Shown here: positions 26,801 to 37,307 of the stretch, in pieces
How positions within the stretch are numbered: the first letter of the stretch is position 1
Layout: the number at the start of each line of letters is the position of its first letter
From: Daphnia pulex
Taxonomy: Eukaryota > Arthropoda > Branchiopoda > Diplostraca > Daphniidae
Length of the DNA stretch: 64,000 nt
Assembly: GCF_021134715.1 (NCBI RefSeq)
Contig: NC_060026.1
Coordinates: 14,499,001-14,563,000 of the forward strand
Reading direction: 5' to 3'
The notes under the pieces: model-generated
Seen by the model: only the letters and a program-made list of their open reading frames with translations
Told to the model about the DNA's origin: nothing
Database searches by the model: none
Made by a program: the position numbers and the translations under genes

Positions 26801-29800
26801 ATTTCGCTGGTAGACGCAAGCGCCGCTCGGCCCAGAGACCCACCAACACCAGAAGATCGGCCCAAGATTGGGGCAATCGAAAGATTATTGAAGATTACGA
26901 CAACATCGCAGTTGAGGCTAGACAATCCACGGAATCCCGCGTTCCGGCTCCCTCTTCCCGTTCAGTTTCCAACGACAGAGGACACAAACAAGAGCCCAAA
27001 CAAGAATACGACGGCCCCTATGTCTACACTCAACTTTTCGGTCCAGTAAGTAGAACACCTCCATATTGTCTAATTTCTAAATGAGAAAACCGAGCGAACA
27101 GGCGAAATTGATGTTGATTGCTTTCTCTTTTTCGCTTTTCACTTGAAGCCTTACGAAGTGGGATACATCCGCAGCCCCATTCCGTCCAAGCATGTTTATG
27201 AGGACTACCTGCAGTTTGTCCGATCGTGGAGCGCCGCCAGTCGTGATGCCGTCGATGACCAGCTGAGAACCAATCCAGCAGCCGCCAAGGACTACTCTTC
27301 AGTGAAATACACGGATTCCGCACCGGCCTACAAAGAATCAGCGCCAGCTTACAAAGAACCAGCCCCGGCCTATAAGGAACCTGCACCGGCCTACAAAGAA
27401 CCTGCATCCACCTATAAGGAATCAGCCCCAGCCTACACGGAGGCTCCAGCCTATAAAGAATCAACCCAGTCCTACAAGGAATCAGCCCCGGCCTATAAGG
27501 AAACTGCTCAAGCCTACAAGGATGAGTACAAAGCACCAGCTTTCAAGGGACCATCTCAATCTTACAAAGAGCCTGCTTACACGGAGCCGGAATACAAGGA
27601 GCCCGCCTACAAGGAGCCCGCCTACAAGGAGCCCGCCTACAAAGAGCCTGCTCCGGCCTACAAGGAACCTGCCTACAAAGAGCCCGCTCCGGCCTATGCA
27701 GAATCTTCTTCGGCCTACAAAGAATCCGCCCCGGCCTACAAGGAATCAGCCCCAGCTTACAAAGAAGTCGAGTACAAAGCACCAGCTTTCAAGGGACCAT
27801 CTCCGTCTTACAAGGAGCCTGCTTACACCGAGGATTACAAAACACCAGCCTACAACAAAGAACCCGAATACAAGGAACCATCTTCATCCAAAGGGTCCGC
27901 CACTGCTTACAAAGAGCCAGAGTACAAGCAACCAGCCCAGGCCTCCTACACCGAAACTGCTCCAGCCTACAAAGAACCCGCTTACAAGGAGCCTGAATAC
28001 AAACAACCAGCCAAGGCTGCCTACACCGAAGCTGCCCCATCTTACAAAGAGCCTGCCTACAAGGAGCCCGCTTACAAAGAAGAATCCTACAAGGAACCAC
28101 CTCGCACGGATCGTCCAGTTTTCAGAGATGAGATTCCGTACCGAGGAGAAACATCCCACAAATCTTCCTACAAGGATGAAGCGCCGAAAATAAACTACCA
28201 CTCGCCGCAGTCCGACTACGTCGCTCCTGACTCTGAATTCCGACCAACCAGCAGACCCTACGAAGCCGTTGGACCCAAATCGCCCGTCTATGTCGAACGT
28301 GATTTCATTCCCATCAAACCACAAGCTCCGTCTTACGATGCGCCAACCACCACTTACCGGACGACGACTGCCTATGAAGCTCCTGCTAAAAACGGATATC
28401 CTACATACCCCCCGACTGCCGTTTACGAACCAGTTACCGTCAAGTACAAGGCTCCTGAAGCGTCGTACGACTCGCCGACTCAAAGTTACGAACAAGCCAC
28501 AACCAAATACAAGGCACCGGAGGCATCCTACGAATCGGCGGCTTACGAAGCTCCTAAACGGTATGTAGAAACCCCAACTCGTGATTACTTGCCAGCCAAG
28601 AAATACGAAAACCCACCATCACGAACACCTTCACCGTCCGTCGCCTATTACAAACCTCCAAACAGGTACGTAGAACCACCAACGAAATACGAATCTCCCG
28701 CTGCTTACGACAGCCCAGCTCCAGCCAAATATGTTGAACCGGCCTACGAAGCTCCTAAAAAGTACGAAGCTACTTATGACAGCCCAGCTCCGGCTAAATA
28801 CGTTGAACCGTCCTATGAAGCTCCTAAAAAGTACGAAGCTACTTACGATAGCCCAGCTCCGGCCAAATACGTCGAACCGGCCTATGAAGCTCCAGGTAAA
28901 TATGTCGAGTATCCTCCTACTACCCACAAACCAGACGGATACCGAGTCGAACCGCTGACCACTCCTGCCTACAAGGAAACTTATCCAGCTGACGATTACG
29001 CCCCTAGTGGTTACAAGGATGATGTCGAATTGTCCAGTACTAGTTACCAGGCAGTGTCCAAGAATTACGATTCACCCATTGATGATTATGGTAAACCACC
29101 AGTGGCTTACGATCAAGTGAAAAAGCCAGAAGAGTCCTATTCGGCTGAAAAAGAATCGTATCCATCGTCTTCATCGTACGACGATGCCAAGAAACCGGAT
29201 GACACCTACGGAGCTGATGCTGGATCGTCACCCTCTTACGAAGCACCCAAAAAGAAGCACTACCCAGTCATCATTGGTCGCTACCAGGTCACCGACTCCA
29301 GCGCCTTTTTGCCTAAAAAGGTCGGCGGTGAAAGTGGCGGAAGCAGTAGCGGAAGCAGCAGCGGAGGGAAATCGGTCGGATCGCAAGTTCATGGAGCTAA
29401 TGGAGAGGAATATGTTGTCTATTACTTACCTTACGGTCAGCCACTTCCGATTCCAGTCCGACGCAAGAGAAGCACACAAGACTTGGAGAACGTCCAACCA
29501 GTCTACACCATCCGGCGCTTGAAGAATTTGGCTGATAGCCAGCGTCACCGACGCAAACTGCGTGGAGAGAGCCCACCGGTACACAAATAAAACAATTCAA
29601 TTCAATTAGCCAACCAAATAATAAAATTTCTATTTGTCATAGGAGGAACAAGTACTTACTCCGGAGGAGGTCCACAAACAGGTCGCATACGCCAAAGCAG
29701 TTGAGACTGCGAGAGCTGAAGTGGTAACTGAAGAAGCCGTCACCGAAACTGTCCCCTTTGCTGTTCCAGTTGTCGAAGAAGAAGTCCTTATCCCAGAAAT

Positions 29801-30773
29801 TGATTTGAAAAAGGTACAGGATGAGACCGCTTCAACTCAAGACGACGTTGACCGAGATGAAATCGTTGCACTACAAGTTGACGACCTAGTACAGAACGAC
29901 AATGTTCCACCACAAGCTGACATTTCAGACGACGAAATCGTTGCACCTCAAGTTGACGAAGTGCTTGACGAAATCATTTCATCATCAATTGATGTTTCAC
30001 AGGATGAAATCGTTCCAGCCCAAGTTGAGGAAATCTTGAAAGAAGATCTTCCAGTTCCGGCTGAAATTGTCCAGGAAACCCCATCCGACGACGAAGACGA
30101 TGTATCAGTTACAACCGATTTGCCAATCACCATGGATGAAATGATGGTGGCCAAGATCGAAGAGGACTTGACTAGATCTTCCATGCTTCCCATGACTGTC
30201 GTAGTACCAGAGACGCCCATGTCAGATGTTGAAGAACCTGTAGGAGAAATTATCATTGTCAAAGTATCGGCTGACAATGAGGAGAAACCTGTTATCGTGG
30301 CTGTCGAAGAAGTGAGCGTCTTACAAGTTAACACGGCTCCTGAGACGGAAGAAGAAGAACCCCAGGTAACTTTTGGTATTGCCGAAGAGCCTGTTGTGGT
30401 CATCAATGCTGAAACACCCATCGAGGTAGAAGATGAACCTGTTGTGGCTGTCGAAGGTGGAGTCGCCAATATCGATTTTCTTACGGAGACGGAACAGGAG
30501 GAAGAAGTGAATGAACCTCCATTCACCTCAGAAGTGGCTTTCATCACCGAAAAGGGAACCAAGGACTACCCTGCCAATCCATTTGCATACGAAGGCAAAA
30601 AGAAGAAGCCCGCAATTTTCAAGCAGTCCACCTTGCCCGGCTTAACTCAAAGGCCCGTCAAGTACCTAAAGCCTCCCGGAATAGCAGCCGATCCTAAGGA
30701 GAGTTCCGGAGGTTATTCGACCTGGTGGACCAAAATCGGATCACGAGTTTCCAAACATTATAATTACGAATAA
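23829..30773 (+). CDS. Secreted 1,888-residue low-complexity repeat protein with basic processing sites
   Basis: I do not recognise the family. Exons: 23829-23852, 24964-27045, 27149-29578, 29643-30773; all junctions are phase 0. The 8-codon first exon joins exon 2 to form a signal peptide (MGLRLSQS, then VTMVLSLWLMLMAI). Residues about 130-540 are Pro/Gln/Ala/Ser-rich with imperfect units such as FTPYNAPAQPQ. RRKRRSA at 625-629 is a furin-type site. After a 28-residue segment with PYEVGYIRSP comes a long block of AYKEPAPAYKEPA-like repeats (about 750-1020), then YEAPKKYE units, then a non-repetitive stretch (YPVIIGRYQVTD). A second basic site, RRKR, is at 1473-1476. The C-terminal part (1513-1888) is acidic, with repeated DEIV motifs, and ends in a short basic-aromatic tail. 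Predicted: a secreted structural, adhesive or matrix protein cleaved into three parts. That is inference from composition only. Confidence 0.85.
25430..26420 (+). repeat. Coding repeat array, Pro/Gln/Ala-rich units
   Basis: Within exon 2, degenerate units of about 12-25 codons alternate Gln-Pro-Ala with short aromatic motifs (FTPYN, YTPNN, YAPHS). The DNA has matching CAACAA and GCTCCTGCTCA words. The units are imperfect, so this is an old or diverging array rather than a recent slippage product. Confidence 0.8.
27307..28100 (+). repeat. Coding repeat array, AYKEPA-type units
   Basis: Within exon 3, some 40 Tyr-Lys-Glu (or Tyr-Thr-Glu) motifs recur every 5-8 residues, usually as AYKEPA, AYKESA or EYKEPA. 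A larger unit (EYKAPAFKGPSQSYKEPAY) is duplicated near 27525 and 27770. Further downstream (28730-28900) a 19-residue YEAP unit is repeated three times in near-identical copies. Confidence 0.85.
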
Positions 30774-30774
30774 A
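30769..30774 (+). terminator. AATAAA overlapping the stop codon of the repeat-protein gene
   Basis: The last codons and stop read GAA TAA, and with the next bases form AATAAA. If used, the transcript would have a very short 3' UTR. No other AATAAA follows for several hundred bases on this strand. Confidence 0.4.
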
Positions 30775-31664
30775 GTGAATGAATGTAGTATTGAAGTTTA
30801 TTACCTGCAGCACCGTGATGTAAAATCAGAAGAATGATGGGTGTCACGACCGCTTGGCGCTAGTGTACATGTCACCATTCGTCTTTTTCAGCATGCCTGC
30901 ATGTTTGTTTGGTAGTCCCCTGTTGGTGTTTAAAAAAAATATGCGCCAAAACCCATAATGTGCGCATTGAATTGCAGTGCCTTTACCCGCCTCTTCACCT
31001 ACCAAAGTTTATTCTTTCTTTCAACTGATGTATAAATAGGTGTTTGATGAAAACAGAATTATACGATTTTTATATTCCCAAATGCAACCGACACGCTTCA
31101 CTTGAATTTTATTCTCACTAAAGGGAACTGGTTTTTAAGTGGCAATTTTTTTTTTCAAATGAATTACACGAAAACTTTAATTTTCATTACACGCTGGCGA
31201 CAACATCTTTGTAAGTTGAATAGGAAACGGCGAAATCGAAGGGGAGAGCAAATAACATTGCGGTAATCGGGAGAGTAGACAAAAAGAAATTTAACAAGCC
31301 CACGAATCAAAGGAGAATTTCAACGTACGTCCCAAGCCGCCCAATACGATCGAGTATAGAAAAAGGAAAAATAATGTTCTTACGAAGAAAAACCGCAGCA
31401 GTGATCAGCTCCCGAAGTTGTGAATAGCGTAACGGATGATTAATCCGTAGACCAAGACCCAAAAGGAAAAAATGTTAATTTCAACGGTCTTCCAACAAAT
31501 AGGCACGATCGAGTGAATATATACCACGTTAATATACATAATTTAACCGACACGAATGGGAAAAGACGGTCATATGGTAATAAAGATGTAGAGAATTGCA
31601 GAAAATAAAGAAACAGGGAAAATGGGGTAAATTTTAGATTTTACCAACGACAATATCGATGAAA
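30775..31664. other. Convergent 3' region between repeat-protein gene and RRN3
   Basis: About 0.9 kb between two convergent genes. It should hold both 3' UTRs. TTTATT at 31008-31013 would read as AATAAA for RRN3. A 44-codon minus-strand frame inside it is listed separately. Confidence 0.5.
31405..31539 (-). CDS. Possible 44-residue single-pass membrane micropeptide
   Basis: A short open frame starts MYINVVYIHSIVPICW and ends with a hydrophobic helix-like stretch, FWVLVYGLIIRYAIHNFGS, then stop. It lies downstream of the RRN3 stop on the same strand, so it could be part of the RRN3 3' UTR, a separate transcript or chance. A donor-like GTAAGA follows the frame and an acceptor-like site with a pyrimidine tract is further on, hinting at a spliced transcript. 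The start context is weak. I recognise no family. Confidence 0.2.
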   Translation of the reverse strand: MYINVVYIHSIVPICWKTVEINIFSFWVLVYGLIIRYAIHNFGS

Positions 31665-33674
31665 TCAACCCATGAAGTGGTGCATAAAGCCGCCAACTCT
31701 TGGTGATTCAGACAAAAGCTCCTCCATAACCTGATCGCTGTCGTAGAGTGAATCGTCACGACCGATAGGTTTGTCAATAACAAGAGGTGACACAAAGTCC
31801 ATCGATGAGGGCAAGAGGTATTTCTCGAATGGATATTCTGTATCCATGACAAATGTGTCAGTTGTAGCTTCAGGTATACAAACCCTCTGATTACGAATCA
31901 TGATGGTGTGACAGAATACAATCTAAACGAGAATTTCGGTTAATTACGTTACAAATCAACTTGATTGATAGTGGTACAACCTGCAGATGTGAAGCGGATT
32001 CTGCGAATTGTCTGACAGTTGTAGCGTGACAATAGCGTAGTGGGTTCAAAGGTGAGTTGACAATTCGGTTCAAATCCAGGGCTTGCAATCGGGCGAGAAC
32101 TGCAAAAATGATCAAAAGGTTAATTGAATTCCAACAATAAGAAAGAACGATCATCGTACGCTTTCTGTCGTTGACAATATCTCGATGCCTAGCAGCCAAA
32201 ACGTAGAAGGGAATATGACAAGCGGCATAGAATGCTGCATGGGCTCGGATTTTAAAAACAGCTGCTCCCTCACCCTTTGATTGCCGATCGAGGTATGCGT
32301 GAATCCACTGACACACTCGATCCAGACAGTCAATGACGTACCTTTAGAGAAATCACGAGTTAATGTTTGGTTTGATTGGTCTTATTATCACAAATGTGAA
32401 CGTACTTCATGGGTACAAAAGAGGCTCTCCCCAAAAACGAAGCAAGGTAATCGGCACACGATTTTCGAATATTCAACTGAGATGAAGGGGTAAGAAAAAT
32501 GACCCACAAGCGCTCAGTAAAAGCTTCATAGAGAGCAGTTTTGGTACTACATATGTAGAACATCAAGTAATGGACATGATGGATACCGGCGGCCGGTAGT
32601 ATCAAAGATTCGAACGTAGCGTACATGTCCTGATAAAAATTCCGATGAACAATCCATTCGCTATGACATTTGCGATGACACAACTCAAACATAACTTTCA
32701 TGATTTCGTCTAACGTTTCAGAAGCTTGATTCAAGACTGTATCCTCATCAAACTCCATAGGCTGATTGAATTTTTGTAGCAAGTCCTCTCTTGAAACTCT
32801 GCTGTCCAATTTAATGATTCTATACAAAAATTATTCAATTAGTTAATTAAAATAAATGAATTAAAGACTGACATACCTTCCAATGATGAGATGTAAAACA
32901 CGGGGTCCAGACATTTCATGGTATTCAACAAAATGTAGAAGATTTCTGATGTAGTTTACTTGATTGCAACTGCTTGATCCAATGTAGGGAAAACCATTAT
33001 TTAAAGAATCCCAAATAATACTTTGAGACCTGTCAATACAAAAACATTATTTTCTTGATCCTGGAAACAAATAATTACAGGGCTCTTACAATGGTATCAG
33101 CTGCAAAATTCCCCTCAAAACTAGATGCACATTCGATGTAGATTTTTCACAGTCTGAATTAAGTGTCAGATGTGAGACTAGCATTTTGACTACTGATCTA
33201 CAGTAGAATGTGTGTGCTGAAACTAGTGTTTGGAGAAATGTCAAATATTCATCAAGTACTGGGGGCTGTCTTGTTGTCCATGAAATATGCAGCAATGCAT
33301 CAACAAAGGAATCAACTTTTGGAGTCAGCAGACTGATAGAGCTGTTTACTTGTTGAAGAATCAGGAGTAAAAATCCATCCTAAAAATAAAAAAATTCTTA
33401 GTTCGTAATCTTGTAATCCTACGTCCAGTTTTTTCCCCAAATTACTTACATTGACATTAGGATCATTTTTCAGATTCAATAATTGGTGATATTTCACTTC
33501 GCTTCGCCCTTCGATATAATCCTTCAAAATTGAAACCACGTCAATTGTGACCAAGGAGTCAAATCGGACCTGCAAAGGCTGGGAAAGTTTCTTGGGTTGC
33601 ATACTGATTCGCGAACTGGGTTTCAATATGGACTGTGGTATGGGAGTCAACTGGGAGCAATTCGTACTCGCCAT
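31665..33674 (-). CDS. RRN3: RRN3 / TIF-IA, RNA polymerase I initiation factor
   Basis: Bridges RNA polymerase I to promoter-bound SL1 and makes rRNA transcription growth-dependent. Exons in order: 33674-33450, 33379-33090, 33029-32877, 32819-32406, 32341-32160, 32099-31981, 31922-31665; 546 residues, phases consistent. Family signatures: the alpha-helical HEAT-like body, FKIRAHAAFYAACHIPFYVL in exon 5, LNRIVNSPLNPLRYC in exon 6, and IVFCHTIMIRNQR then YPFEKYLLPSS in exon 7, which correspond to the conserved region before the FFPFDP motif of vertebrate RRN3. The protein is about 100 residues shorter than the human form, mostly at the C-terminus. The first Met at 33674 has an in-frame start and no upstream alternative. 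Confidence 0.93.
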
Positions 33675-34063
33675 GGCTATCGTTTCTTTTACTTAATACA
33701 ATAATAAAAAATAAAACTACTTGGTTCTCGAACTCTTAACGATTTCTGATTTTACTATAGTGATGAGCTCTGTGCTTGTGATCTTTGCAATCACTAAAAC
33801 TGAAAAAAAACGGCCAAGACCACGTTGTCTCATCAATGTAGCTCTCACTGCTCGCGCTGATTTTTTATCAGTCTGCTAGTGCGATGATACTATTAGCCTA
33901 CAGCGTTGTCAAATTTCTTTACGATTTAATACATTTATAAATTTAAAATAATAGTTCCAAACATCGAAAACGAGCAACATTTTATAAATTTTATTATTAG
34001 GATTTTTTTTTAACTCGAAGCCAAAATGAAAACGAAAGTTGTGGTTAAAGTTGTTTTGCCATA
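33675..34063. promoter_or_regulatory. Divergent promoter region between RRN3 and the ALDH16A1-like gene
   Basis: This 389-bp region is shared by two divergent genes. There is no clear TATA box. The short overlapping frames have no support as coding sequence. Confidence 0.5.
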
Positions 34064-36874
34064 ATGACTCAGGTAAGATGTGACAGCTGTATTCACGCAC
34101 GATATTTCAACTTGTTTTGACAGAGACAAACAGCTGGCAAGTGACAACGTAATTTCCGTAATAAAGCGTACGATCGAATTATCTTTAAGTGTATCCATAA
34201 ATTATCTCAAACATTCCATATAACATTCGTTTGCTGAACTTTTACAGGAAGAAATATTAGAGCTAAACACTCATCCTGAGATGGTCAACATTCTTGAAGC
34301 TGTAAAAGGAGCTACGCTTAATTACGGAAAAAGCAGCATGGAGGTCGACCGCGATTTTAAAGTAAAACAATCGATGTAATTTCTTCATAGTTTCATATCA
34401 TCAATTTATTTAAATGACAGAATTGGGTTGCCACTTCACCTTTAAGTGTCCCTGCTAGCCAAGGAGAAGGGACCAATTGGGGCAAGTTCCTCATGATTAG
34501 CTCTGTTCATCAAGAGTTGGCCAAGAATGTTTCCATTATGAAACGTGTTGATGGTGACTTTGAAGAATTTGTGAGAGCTCTCAAGCAAGACAGACAAAGA
34601 AAATGGTCACACATCCAATGGCTAGAAACATCTGCCAAAATGACTGAGTATCATATGTTTGTCTAAATGTGTTATTTCTGTATTTGTAATCACCAATTAT
34701 TTCTAAAGACTTGGGATGTTATTAAGTCAACCTGAATATCAAAAACTTCTTGGTTTGGCTCTTTCAACCACTTTTGGCAAACCTCTACGCTACTGCATCC
34801 AACATGAAATTGTTCCAGCTGCAAGTTATTGGACCTATTATGCTGATCAGCTAGAGTCATGTCCTGTTACTCAAGTATTAAATTCATTATCAGTTGCATT
34901 ACTAAATTTTTTCTACTAAAGTTTATTGGTTTTTTTTTCAAAGATTGGGAACAATATTGCTGTTGTAATTGTGGGTTCATCTAATCCAGTGCTGTCTGTG
35001 TCGCGTGCAATCGCACCACTCGTTTCGAGAGGAATGTAAGCATAAGTTAGCCCTTTATCTTATTGATAAACGAAAATACTGAATTACCTTTTGACTTTAG
35101 GCCAATTGTATTGGTCCCTGAAAATGATCTTCTAGCAATTCCATGCCTTTTAATGGGGGAATTTTTAAACAAAGTGGGATTGGACTGCAGCGTGTATGCC
35201 GGAAGTTCTGAAAGGTTGAAAGGAATCACTTCTTCAGAGGGCATCGATATTATTGTTTGCGGTAGCTATGATCAAGCGCTCGCATTGCGCGATGGAGCTT
35301 CGAATCTCAAATTGGGTAACTTTGTGCCGTGAGATTTTAAATAATTTTAACTAATCCTGTTTTTTTTTAATGCCAAACAAGATCTCGACGGGAAAAAAGC
35401 AGTCGTGGTGTTGGAAACAGGTGATTGCGATGCCGCTGTAGATGCCGCACTTACCGCTTTGAAGACGAGTAGCTTCAACAGCTGTGGTCTTTACCTGATC
35501 GTTCAGGACTCTATGTTGGAAGAGATTGATTGGCGTTTGCGAGAACGCTTCAACGCTAGTCGCTCGGGCGAATTATTAGATAAGACTATTGATTTTACAG
35601 AAGATTCTTGCTATCAAGCTCCCTCAAAAGTGACCGACTACCTCCAAGGAACTAAATTAGATGTAATTATTTTTGTTTTTAATATCCCATTTCAATTGTT
35701 TGTTCTAATAGAATGTCTCAGATTTTGAACGTAGGGAACGCCCGTGTTATTTTCAACGCACAACCTTCAATGCCTATTACCCAGTGGGGAATTCTGGGGC
35801 AAACTATGCTTGTTTTCTCTTATCGCTCTGCCGCAGAGTTACTCAACGTTCTTACAAATCTCACCGGCATGAGTGAAATCTCATTGTGGTGTGAGCAGCA
35901 GTCTATCGCCATGCACATCATCAACCAATTCAAGGTATTACGATGTCGTCATTCAAATCAAACAAACCACATGATAACTTTGGACGGTTTGTAACAGGTA
36001 CCTCGCATTTGGGTCAATGGATTCGCTTCTTACGAGCCAGGATTTGATCACTTGCTGCCCGTTAAAGACAGTAAACTCAACAATGTTTCATCCTTTGGGG
36101 ATGGAAAGCCCAACGCAACTCTGCTTCCCATTCTCGATAGTCTACGCTTGACGCAACGTTCGTGGGCTGGCCAAGGAAATAGGAACGTTCTAGTGACCAA
36201 ATTTCTCAAGCAGTTGCTGACACAAGAGCCATTAATCACCAAAACTGGTAAGACATTCGTAATCCAAATTAGAGATACATTCTGTTGAAAGATGTGCTTT
36301 TTTGCAGACTTACTGTTGGAATTAATTACCGCAATCAGTCGCGATACGGGAAAAGTAGCTACGAGTGCAGCTAAACGTGGAGTTATCTTCGACCTTGCTG
36401 ATCCTGTAGGAGTCATCGCGCTTATCGCTTCAGACAGTGATAGGCTCGATTCGTTGATCCGAATCATTACGTTTGCCTTGTTAAAAGGCAATGCGATTAT
36501 GTTACTCAATGTCCATAGTACAAGTGCTATCGCTATGAATCTCCTCAAGTAAGAATTTAGCGTCCGTTATTTCTTTGCTTATCATTTGGTTTTTTAAATT
36601 TCTTCGTCTTGATAGGATTGCCAAGGAAGTCGGTTTGCCAAACGTTCTCATCACTTGCCCGTGGAACCAAGAAAACTGTCGAGCTTTGTTAAACCATCAC
36701 GGCACTCGCATGATTGTTACGTGCGGCGATGAAACCTTGCCAACGAAACCTGGAAATCACGTCAAGAGAATTTTGGAGCTGGACACGAACAATGAATCTT
36801 GTAATCAAATCATCGACAATGTAGTCGTACGCAAATGGGTCTGGATGGCCACTGGAGAAGGTTTAGCAAACTGA
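34064..36874 (+). CDS. ALDH16A1: Aldehyde dehydrogenase family 16 member A1-like protein, probable pseudoenzyme
   Basis: Exons: 34064-34072, 34248-34361, 34421-34647, 34709-34874, 34944-35035, 35101-35315, 35382-35662, 35722-35934, 35998-36247, 36308-36548, 36616-36874; 688 residues. The first exon is only ATG ACT CAG and splices in phase to GAAGAAATATTAG. The fold is of the ALDH superfamily, in two halves: the Rossmann-like part (IAVVIVGSSNPVLSVSRAIA, then IVLVPENDLLAIPC), the KKAVVVLETGDCDAAVDAAL region, RIWVNGFASYEPG, and a second partial ALDH unit (TGKVATSAAKRGVIFDLADP). Order and the C-terminal VWMATGE match ALDH16A1. At the catalytic-cysteine position, aligned through the following YLIVQDS, the residue is Asn rather than Cys. 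Vertebrate ALDH16A1 likewise lacks the nucleophile. A binding or scaffolding role is inferred. The family call is firm; one-to-one orthology is less so. Confidence 0.85.
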
Positions 36875-37307
36875 AACAGTCAAATCATTCCGTAGTCGCG
36901 CCTTATTAACATTACAAAAATAAGGTGGCAAATGTTAGAGAAGGGAGAAATGCTTATTACTTTTATTTACATGTTTATTACTCAGAACCCATAATATTGT
37001 TGAAATAGAATAGAATGCCCGCTGGAAGGAATGGAAAACAATGTTGTTGAATTATTATTGCGGTGGTTGATGGCAACTTGTTTGAGGGATAATGAATGTT
37101 GAGAGATGGAACAAAGGTGGCTGGGGTGGGGATAGTGTATAATTTTAATTATGCAGACATGGCTGACACCTGTTCTACCATCACCCTAAAAAGATAACTT
37201 TTCAATGGGTGGCAAAACATGCCTCACGCAGGTACGTAACATAAACAAGGTACCAAAGCTAATAAATTGGGTCGTCATAAAGAATAGACACTTGGTCTTC
37301 AATTCAA
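36875..37307. other. Convergent 3' region between ALDH16A1-like and SH3BP5
   Basis: About 430 bp between two stop codons on opposite strands. It contains TTTATT motifs near 36961 that would serve as AATAAA for the minus-strand gene. Nothing else is seen. Confidence 0.5.

Noticed and set aside
27522-28193. Long Arg/Thr/Pro-rich frame, with matching minus-strand Cys/Arg-rich frames
   Set aside because: These are shadows of the AYKEPA repeat array on other frames and the opposite strand.
31220-31300. Minus-strand frame MLFALPFDFAVSYSTYK
   Set aside because: The apparent peptide is a translated polypyrimidine tract before an acceptor-like AG.
35713-35734. Acceptor at TTCTAATAG for the eighth ALDH16A1-like exon
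   Set aside because: It gives a shifted frame; the next AG (CTCAG, exon start 35722) restores the conserved frame ILNVGNARVIF.
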